From contig JAISJA010000006.1 of assembly GCA_031261765.1 (NCBI GenBank), positions 1-5,045 of the forward strand: a stretch of 5,045 nucleotides of DNA, written 5' to 3'. Below the pieces are notes generated by a model, which saw nothing but the letters and a program-made list of their open reading frames with translations, was not told where the DNA came from and made no database searches. The translations under genes were made by a program, and so were the position numbers. Positions 1-4,383 of the stretch are shown in pieces; position 1 is the first letter of the stretch; every line of letters begins with the position of its first letter. The stretch comes from Coriobacteriales bacterium. GTDB taxonomy: Bacteria > Actinomycetota > Coriobacteriia > Coriobacteriales > UBA8131.

Positions 1-554
1 TGTTCGCAGGCGATTGCCTTAAAGGCGTGTTAGCCTCGCTTTTCATGGTAATAGCGCTTGGTATCATTGGGCAGCACACCGGGTTCATGCATGACATACC
101 GGCCATATTGGCCGTGTTGGCAGCCACGCTTGGGCATATGTTCTCGCCTTTCATGGGCTTTAAGGGTGGCAAGGGTATTGCCACGGCGTTTGGCGGCACG
201 CTCTCCGTCATTCCGTGGGCTGGTCTCATGGCACTTGCCGCGTTCATAATATTATTATTGGCCACGCGCATAGTGTCCGTTGGCTCGCTTGCGGCCGCGA
301 TAACCGTTCCCGTTTGGACCGCGTTGTTCTATACGTCGTCCGTAACGTATATCATCGTCATGTCATTAGTGGGTATCGCTATCATAATAGCCCACCGCAA
401 GAATATAATGCGTATCGTTCGTGGCCAGGAACCAAAGATCTCGTTTGGCGATAAGGGCTCGGGCGGCGGCCCAGGCGGCCAGGGCACGAACGTACAGGAT
501 ACAACCGACCCATATGGCCAGGGCTCAAATGGCCAGAACGGCGGTGCAAAATGA
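1..554 (+). CDS. plsY: Glycerol-3-phosphate acyltransferase PlsY, 3' part (N-terminus outside window)
   Basis: PlsY is an integral membrane enzyme that transfers an acyl group from acyl-phosphate to sn-glycerol 3-phosphate, giving lysophosphatidic acid, the first step of phospholipid synthesis. The frame is open from base 3, reading FAGDCLKG, which matches the D-x-x-KG segment in the middle of PlsY; the GTG at 27 is therefore internal and roughly 50 N-terminal residues, including the first conserved loop, are missing. The family's glycine-rich loop is clear at 132-176 (GHMFSPFMGFKGGKG) and the third motif starts at 390 (AHRKNIMRI, then GQE). Several hydrophobic membrane segments surround them. 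After the last motif there is an unusual Gly/Gln/Asn-rich hydrophilic tail of about 35 residues (453-551), longer than the short basic end usual in the family. The stop overlaps the gpsA start as ATGA, so the two are probably co-transcribed and translationally coupled. Ile codons are mixed (10 ATA of 20), unlike gpsA. Confidence 0.93.
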   Translation, partial: FAGDCLKGVLASLFMVIALGIIGQHTGFMHDIPAILAVLAATLGHMFSPFMGFKGGKGIATAFGGTLSVIPWAGLMALAAFIILLLATRIVSVGSLAAAITVPVWTALFYTSSVTYIIVMSLVGIAIIIAHRKNIMRIVRGQEPKISFGDKGSGGGPGGQGTNVQDTTDPYGQGSNGQNGGAK

Positions 555-1591
555 ACGTCGCGGTGATAGGCGCAGGCTCATGGGGTAGCGCGGTCGCGTG
601 GCTGCTTGGCAACAAGGGCTGTGACGTGCGCCTGTGGGCGCGCGACGACGAGCTTGTGGCGTCTTTTAACGCCAACCATAGAAACCCGCGATATATAACG
701 GATGCCAACATGCCGGACTGCGTGGTAGCCACGACCTCTTTGGAAGACGCGTTTGGCTTTTGCGACGGCAAAACCAGCTCTCAGCGCGCCGACGCGGTCG
801 TTTTAGCTACGCCATCGCACGCGGTCCGCGACATGGCAAAACGCATGACAGAATTTATCGGTGCGGACGCGCCAGGAGCCAGCATGCCGTTGGTTATCTT
901 ATCCAAAGGAGCTGAACGCGACACGGGGGAGCTGTTGCTTGACGTGTTGGCAGACGTGCTTGGAAACAGCTCGCGCCTTGCCGTATTATCCGGTCCCAAC
1001 CACGCAGAGGAAGTCAGCAAGGGCGTGTTGTCTGCTACTGTAATAGCGTCAAATGATGATAGCATAGCAGCAATGTTCCAGCAGACGTTCCAGGCGAAGA
1101 CGTTTCGCGTGTATACGTCCACGGACACGATAGGCGTGCAGCTTTGCGGCGCCGCGAAGAACATAATAGCCATAGCGGCAGGCGTCGCGGTGGGCCGTGG
1201 ATATGGTGACAACACCTTGGCAATGCTTATGACGCGCGGTTTGGCAGAGATCGCCAGGTTGGTGACGGCATGCGGCGGACAGGGGCAGACCTGCATGGGC
1301 CTTGCCGGAATGGGCGACTTAATAGCAACGTGCACGTCCGCACATTCGCGCAACCGTTCTTACGGGCAGGCGCTTGCGAAGACGGGCGAGACCGTCGCAA
1401 GCTATCAGGAACGCACGCATATGGTCGTTGAAGGCGCGTATGCGGCACGGTCCATAACAAAGCTCGCGCGCGAACATGACGTGGAGATGCCAATAGCCGA
1501 ACAGGTCCTGCGCGCGGTTTGGGACGGCGGCGACGTAGACGCCATGATAGCCGGTTTGCTGGGCCGCCCGGCGAAGCCGGAGTTCTATTAA
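551..1591 (+). CDS. gpsA: Glycerol-3-phosphate dehydrogenase [NAD(P)+], GpsA
   Basis: This cytosolic enzyme reduces dihydroxyacetone phosphate to sn-glycerol 3-phosphate, the substrate of PlsY encoded just upstream. The 346-residue length is near the usual 330-340. The N-terminal Rossmann motif is visible (VIGAGSWGSAVA, residues 5-16). The substrate and catalytic positions follow in order: K119 in SKGAE, SGPNHAEEV at 147-155, K203 in GAAKNIIAIAAG as the expected proton acceptor, D256 in GMGDL, and S266-R267-N268 in SRNRSYG. These assignments come from family knowledge of the E. coli enzyme. The start at 551 is chosen because it overlaps the plsY stop (ATGA) and places the Rossmann motif at the very N-terminus; no strong Shine-Dalgarno is seen, consistent with coupling to plsY. 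About ten extra residues (69-80, GFCDGKTSSQRA) lie before the ADAVVLATPSH strand. Ile codons are 12 ATA, 3 ATC and no ATT. Confidence 0.97.
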   Translation: MNVAVIGAGSWGSAVAWLLGNKGCDVRLWARDDELVASFNANHRNPRYITDANMPDCVVATTSLEDAFGFCDGKTSSQRADAVVLATPSHAVRDMAKRMTEFIGADAPGASMPLVILSKGAERDTGELLLDVLADVLGNSSRLAVLSGPNHAEEVSKGVLSATVIASNDDSIAAMFQQTFQAKTFRVYTSTDTIGVQLCGAAKNIIAIAAGVAVGRGYGDNTLAMLMTRGLAEIARLVTACGGQGQTCMGLAGMGDLIATCTSAHSRNRSYGQALAKTGETVASYQERTHMVVEGAYAARSITKLAREHDVEMPIAEQVLRAVWDGGDVDAMIAGLLGRPAKPEFY

Positions 1592-1601
1592 CCGGAAGTA
1601 T

Positions 1602-1609
1602 AAGGAAGG
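1602..1609 (+). promoter_or_regulatory. Strong Shine-Dalgarno site of rpe
   Basis: AAGGAAGG ends 7 bases before the ATG at 1617 and is one of only two convincing ribosome binding sites in the window, the other being that of the antitoxin gene. It supports the rpe start and lies in the short gap after the gpsA stop, which suggests independent ribosome loading within one transcript. Confidence 0.75.
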
Positions 1610-1616
1610 TCTGCGA

Positions 1617-2363
1617 ATGCCGTACATAGCCCCATCTATATTAAGCGCCAACCAACTTGATCTGAAACGCGAAGTGCGCCTTCTGGCTGACCTTGACAAC
1701 CCGCCCCAATGGTTCCACATAGACGTCATGGACGGGCATGTCGTTCCCAACCTGACCATAGGCCCGCCATGCGTGCGCGCGCTTAAAGCCGCTACGAACA
1801 TACCGCTTGACGTGCACCTTATGATAGATAATCCGGCCGAGCAGATAGGCTGGTATATAGACGCCGGAGCCGACCTCATGTGCGTGCACGTAGAGAGCGA
1901 GAGCGCGCGCCTTGATGGGTCGCCGCTTGCGCCCGGGACTTCGTATACGACAGACAGGTTAAGTGCGTCCCAGATAGCCATGTTGCTAATGACCATAGAC
2001 ACCATACATGACGCCGGCCTTAAAGCCGGCCTGGCAGTGAACCCAGACACTCCGGTCGCACTGGTCGAATCGTTTTTGAGCTCGCTTGACCTCGTGCTTG
2101 TCATGAGCGTGCACCCAGGTTTTGGCGGCCAGTCGTTCATAGAAAATTCCTTGGATAAGGTCGCTTGGCTTGCGAGGCGACGCAGTGAGCTTGGGCTGGA
2201 TTTCATCATAGAGATAGACGGCGGCGTTAACGTTCAAACGGCGCCGCGCATAGCGCATGCCGGCGCGGACCTGTTGGTAGCTGGAAGTGCCGTGTACGGC
2301 GCTGACGATCCGGTGCGGGCGTTTGGCGAACTAAGCCAGGCTGTCGCCGGTAAGGCGGCCTAG
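1617..2363 (+). CDS. rpe: Ribulose-phosphate 3-epimerase
   Basis: Rpe interconverts D-ribulose 5-phosphate and D-xylulose 5-phosphate in the pentose phosphate pathway, as a cytosolic TIM-barrel metalloenzyme. The motifs appear in order: APSILSAN (5-12) with S8 for substrate binding, FHIDVMDGHVVPN (33-45) with metal ligands H34 and D36, DVHLM (65-69) with H67, MSVHPGFGGQSF (163-174) around the phosphate-binding region, and EIDGG (199-203) with D201, followed by AGSAVYG. All expected metal ligands and acid/base residues are present, so it should be active. At 248 residues it is about 25-30 longer than the usual 215-225. The excess lies at residues 94-120, after CVHVE, where family members normally have only a few residues before the next helix. 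The start is set by the AAGGAAGG site 7 bases upstream. It follows gpsA by 25 bases on the same strand, probably in one operon. Ile codons are 15 ATA and 1 ATC. Confidence 0.95.
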   Translation: MPYIAPSILSANQLDLKREVRLLADLDNPPQWFHIDVMDGHVVPNLTIGPPCVRALKAATNIPLDVHLMIDNPAEQIGWYIDAGADLMCVHVESESARLDGSPLAPGTSYTTDRLSASQIAMLLMTIDTIHDAGLKAGLAVNPDTPVALVESFLSSLDLVLVMSVHPGFGGQSFIENSLDKVAWLARRRSELGLDFIIEIDGGVNVQTAPRIAHAGADLLVAGSAVYGADDPVRAFGELSQAVAGKAA

Positions 2364-2411
2364 CGTACGCATGCGCGGAGCCAGAGCGATACATTACGAT
2401 AGCATAATATC

Positions 2412-3641
2412 ATGGCAATAGACAAAGCGATGGCAGAAGAGCGCTCATATCTTGACTACGCGGCAACGGCACCCATGCGCCCGGAGGTGCTGGAAGCCAT
2501 GCTGCCATATATGCAGGCGGCCAGCGGTTTTGGAAACGCCAACACGCTTTATGCGGAAGGCAAGCAGGCGGCCCACGCGGTAGAGAAAGCGCGCTCGCAG
2601 ATAGCCCGCGCCATAGGCGCCACGCCACCTGAGATCGTGTTCACGTCAGGTGGAACCGAGAGCGACAACGCTGCCACCTACGGCATAACGCAGGGTATAT
2701 ACGATAAGTTCGGCGCCGCGGGCAACAGTACGGGTAGCGGCGCAGATAGCTACAAGGGCCACGTCATTTGCTCCGCCTTCGAGCATGACGCCGTGCTCGA
2801 GCCCGTGCAAACGCTGAAGCGGCTTGGTTACGAGGTCACGCTACTGGCCCCAAACCGCGACGGCTTCGTGGAGCCTGACGCGCTTGAATCCGCTATGCGT
2901 GCGGACACCGTGCTTGTATCCATAATGGCGGCTAACAACGAGATAGGAACCGTGCAACCTATAGCAGAGCTCACGCGCGTAGCACATGACCACGGTGCGC
3001 TTTTCCATACGGACGCCGTGCAGGCGCTTGGCAAGATAGCGTTTGATGTGCGCGCGCTTGACGTTGACGCGGCGTCTTTCAGCGCGCACAAGATAGGCGG
3101 CCCCATGGGCGTAGGCGCGCTTTACTTAAAGCGCGGCGTGCCGTTCGCACAGCAACAGCGCGGCGGCGGCCAGGAGGGAAAACGCCGCAGCGGTACGCTG
3201 GACGTTTGCGGCATAGTGGGTTTTGGCGAGGCAGCGAAGCTGGCCTGCGAGTCAGATGCGCTAAGCGAAAAAGCTAGTATGCTAGTACAATTGCGTGACG
3301 ATGCGGCAAAGCGTCTTACCGCGCTTTCCAAGCGCGTGTCGCTTACGGTGCCCATACCGGCGCGCGACGTGCAAAACCACTTGCCGGGCATGCTTAACAT
3401 ATTGGTAAGCGGTATAGAGAGCCAGACCATGGTGCTAAGGCTGGACGAGGCGGGCGTTGCCACAAGCGGCGGCTCGGCCTGCTCCACCGGATCGCTTGAC
3501 CCAAGCCACGTGCTGACGGCAATAGGTATAAGCGACGACGCCGCCTTTGGCGCGTTGCGCGTGTCAATGGGCTGGAATACGACCAAACAAGACGTAGATA
3601 AGTTCGTGGATGCCTTTACTAAATGCATAATTATGTATTGA
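2412..3641 (+). CDS. nifS: Cysteine desulfurase, NifS/IscS family (PLP-dependent)
   Basis: The enzyme removes sulfur from L-cysteine, giving alanine and an enzyme persulfide that feeds Fe-S cluster or tRNA thiolation pathways. Fold-type I aminotransferase motifs are complete: YLDYAATAP (13-21), TSGGTESDN (78-86), EHDAV (124-128), NNEIGT (175-180), HTDAVQ (199-204), SAHK with the PLP-binding lysine at K227, and the catalytic cysteine C357 in a long SGGSACSTG loop, as in group I enzymes. Length 409 is normal to slightly long; a low-complexity Gly/Ser insertion lies at about 101-116. The start is uncertain: the ATG at 2412 has no clear Shine-Dalgarno, and the ATG at 2430 would give a shorter N-terminus ahead of YLDYAATAP. 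No iscU or mnmA is visible nearby, so the sulfur acceptor cannot be named. The C-terminus (KCIIMY) is coded by AT-rich DNA that also holds the promoter of the next module, so the native tail may have been replaced. The family is certain; NifS versus IscS naming is not. Confidence 0.94.
   Translation: MAIDKAMAEERSYLDYAATAPMRPEVLEAMLPYMQAASGFGNANTLYAEGKQAAHAVEKARSQIARAIGATPPEIVFTSGGTESDNAATYGITQGIYDKFGAAGNSTGSGADSYKGHVICSAFEHDAVLEPVQTLKRLGYEVTLLAPNRDGFVEPDALESAMRADTVLVSIMAANNEIGTVQPIAELTRVAHDHGALFHTDAVQALGKIAFDVRALDVDAASFSAHKIGGPMGVGALYLKRGVPFAQQQRGGGQEGKRRSGTLDVCGIVGFGEAAKLACESDALSEKASMLVQLRDDAAKRLTALSKRVSLTVPIPARDVQNHLPGMLNILVSGIESQTMVLRLDEAGVATSGGSACSTGSLDPSHVLTAIGISDDAAFGALRVSMGWNTTKQDVDKFVDAFTKCIIMY
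3626..3635. repeat. 10-base perfect palindrome at the 3' end of nifS
   Basis: CATAATTATG is a perfect palindrome inside the last nifS codons, just upstream of the -35 of the toxin-antitoxin promoter. It contains the same ATAAT/ATTAT half-sites that recur as an inverted pair downstream of the promoter. It may be part of the antitoxin operator, but that is inference from position and sequence similarity. Confidence 0.45.
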
Positions 3642-3666
3642 CAATGTAAACTATTTGCAGTATTCT
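3638..3666 (+). promoter_or_regulatory. Likely promoter of the toxin-antitoxin operon
   Basis: A perfect -35 hexamer TTGACA (3638-3643) is followed, after exactly 17 bases, by TATTCT (3661-3666), which matches the -10 consensus at four of six positions. The -35 overlaps the nifS stop codon TGA (3639-3641). An alternative extended -10, TGTGATAAT (3667-3675), lies just downstream but has no -35 at proper spacing. Either would start transcription shortly before the antitoxin ribosome binding site. Confidence 0.65.
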
Positions 3667-3669
3667 TGT

Positions 3670-3696
3670 GATAATGTCTTAACAGAGAGGATTATC
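3670..3696. promoter_or_regulatory. Candidate antitoxin operator (inverted repeat GATAAT / ATTATC)
   Basis: GATAAT (3670-3675) and ATTATC (3691-3696) are perfect 6-base inverted arms separated by 15 bases, a spacing that puts them roughly two helical turns apart. They bracket the ribosome binding site and end at the antitoxin start codon. Ribbon-helix-helix antitoxins of the RelB/DinJ group usually repress their own operon by binding inverted repeats at the promoter, so this is a natural candidate, not a demonstrated site. Confidence 0.4.
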
Positions 3697-3963
3697 ATGT
3701 CTGCGTCCACGGCCACCATAACTATTCGCATCGATGCCAACCTTAAAGAGAGCGCTGAGAAATTATTCCATGAACTTGGCCTTAACATAACAACTGCAAT
3801 CAATATGTTCATGCGCAAAGCCGTACGAGAAGAAGCCATACCGTTTGACGTGTCTATGGGCCAAAGCCTGACAGACGCGATTGAAGATGCGCGTACGGGG
3901 CATAATCTATTTGGCCCATATGATAATGCGCAAGAAGCGGTGTCTTCTATGCTAGAGGGCTAG
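3697..3963 (+). CDS. dinJ: Type II antitoxin, RelB/DinJ family
   Basis: This 88-residue protein is the antitoxin of a type II module. It should bind and neutralise the YafQ-like toxin encoded next, and repress the shared promoter with an N-terminal ribbon-helix-helix domain. The sequence shows the DinJ signature: a short beta strand (ATITIRID, about 5-13), then LKESAEKLFHELGLNITTAINMF in two helices, then the IPF motif (about 46-50), followed by an acidic C-terminal part that would wrap the toxin. The start at 3697 is preferred over an in-frame TTG at 3655, because GAGAGGA lies 5-6 bases upstream and the family begins close to this Met; the TTG also falls inside the promoter. The toxin start follows after a single base. 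Codon use differs from the neighbours (3 ATA among 7 Ile codons, many AT-ending codons), which fits horizontal arrival. Confidence 0.92.
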   Translation: MSASTATITIRIDANLKESAEKLFHELGLNITTAINMFMRKAVREEAIPFDVSMGQSLTDAIEDARTGHNLFGPYDNAQEAVSSMLEG

Positions 3964-3964
3964 C

Positions 3965-4243
3965 ATGTACAAGATACAATATACCCATCGCATGAAGCAT
4001 GACGCCAAACTCATGCAAAAGCAGGGTAAAGACATGCAAGATTTAATTGATGCGCTTAACTTGCTCGCTACTGGGAAACCAATGCCAGAAAAATATAAAG
4101 ACCATCAGCTTGGTGGTAATCTTAAAGACCTGCGTGAGTGTCATATCGCACCTGATTGGATTCTTATGTACAAACGCGACGAAGACAAGCTCATATTGCT
4201 GGCTATAGCTACCGGCTCACATTCTGGTTTGCTTAAACTCTAA
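3965..4243 (+). CDS. yafQ: Type II toxin, YafQ family (RelE-like mRNA interferase)
   Basis: The 92-residue protein matches the YafQ branch of RelE/ParE-fold toxins, ribosome-dependent endoribonucleases that cut mRNA in the A site. The E. coli YafQ catalytic set has clear equivalents: H47 (DHQL), H60 and D64 (CHIAPDW), and H86 (TGSHSG); the PDWILMYK strand is typical. The aromatic residue expected four positions after the last histidine is a leucine here (L90), so activity may be altered, though all His/Asp residues remain and the gene is full length. It begins one base after the antitoxin stop, an arrangement that favours translational coupling and excess antitoxin. No Shine-Dalgarno is evident apart from GAGGG within the antitoxin's last codons. 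Composition is AT-richer than the chromosomal genes on both sides. No terminator with a T-run is seen after the stop. Confidence 0.92.
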   Translation: MYKIQYTHRMKHDAKLMQKQGKDMQDLIDALNLLATGKPMPEKYKDHQLGGNLKDLRECHIAPDWILMYKRDEDKLILLAIATGSHSGLLKL

Positions 4244-4286
4244 GCTTCTCGTTCGCTATTATTTTGCCGCCGTTAAACAAACACAC

Positions 4287-4317
4287 GACCCGGAATCCAC
4301 GTGCTTATGTCCAACGC
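4287..4317 (+). repeat. Truncated (right-half) copy of the palindromic repeat
   Basis: GACCCGGAATCCA (4287-4299) is identical to the right half of the full copy 53 bases downstream (4340-4352). The following bases, up to AACGC at 4313-4317, also resemble the flank of that copy (about 11 of 19 matching, ending in the same AACGC). The left half of the palindrome is absent: upstream of 4287 the sequence is the unrelated trailing DNA of the toxin gene. This looks like a tandem unit cut at its centre. Confidence 0.7.
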
Positions 4318-4352
4318 CCCATTACGTCATTCCGGGCTTGACCCGGAATCCA
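4318..4352 (+). repeat. Full copy of the palindromic repeat, intergenic
   Basis: The core is an 8-base perfect inverted repeat, ATTCCGGG (4329-4336) and CCCGGAAT (4342-4349), with a 5-base loop CTTGA. The repeat extends outward: 35 bases are shared with the copy in dusB (4833-4867), with one mismatch (T at 4322, C at 4837). The hairpin is GC-rich but has no T-run, so an intrinsic terminator is unlikely. Similar palindromes with a translated HSGLDPES reading are known as dispersed elements in several bacterial genomes; this is recollection, not a search result. Confidence 0.85.
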
Positions 4353-4366
4353 TGCATTTATGCTTA

Positions 4367-4383
4367 ACGCATATAATATGCGT
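4367..4383. promoter_or_regulatory. 17-base perfect palindrome with TATAAT at the dusB start
   Basis: ACGCATAT-A-ATATGCGT is a perfect palindrome with 8-base arms (4367-4374 and 4376-4383) around a single central base. It contains a consensus -10 hexamer TATAAT (4372-4377) and overlaps the first dusB ATG at 4378. No -35 is found at normal spacing. If TATAAT is used, transcription would begin near 4384, so translation would start almost without a leader at the second ATG (4387). The symmetry with a one-base centre suits a protein-binding operator better than an RNA hairpin. Confidence 0.45.

Larger units (their letters stand above)
4244..4377. other. Non-coding gap between toxin gene and dusB
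   Basis: These 134 bases hold no convincing gene. The first 43 (to 4286) are AT-rich and show no recognisable motif. The rest is the half repeat, the full palindromic repeat, and the promoter-like sequence of dusB. Reverse-strand frames here are open only because of the repeat. Confidence 0.7.

Noticed and set aside
27..29. GTG at 27 as the plsY start
   Set aside because: The frame is open upstream to the window edge and encodes the conserved D-x-x-KG segment, so the gene begins outside the window.
2013..2030. GCCGGC-cttaaa-GCCGGC hairpin in rpe as a terminator or regulatory site
   Set aside because: It is inside the conserved coding part (GLKAGLA), has no T-run, and GCCGGC is common in GC-rich DNA.
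1319..2209. Long reverse-strand open frame of 296 codons across gpsA and rpe
   Set aside because: It lies fully opposite two genes with complete family motifs, shows no recognisable protein features, and is open because of the codon bias of the forward genes.
2363..2375. Overlapping short palindromes GCGTACGC and CGCATGCG after rpe
   Set aside because: Too short and without a T-run for a terminator; no matching copies seen elsewhere to suggest an operator.
3273..3288. Tandem GCTAGTAT/GCTAGTAC in nifS
   Set aside because: Only two 8-base units within normal coding sequence; no sign of a functional site or recent expansion.
3655..3696. Upstream TTG start extending the antitoxin by 14 residues
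   Set aside because: It falls inside the predicted promoter, has no ribosome binding site, and the ATG at 3697 has a good one and fits the family length.
4329..4349. Palindromic repeat as an intrinsic terminator of the toxin-antitoxin operon
   Set aside because: The stem is suitable but no T-rich tract follows, and a near-identical copy lies inside dusB, where termination would be harmful.
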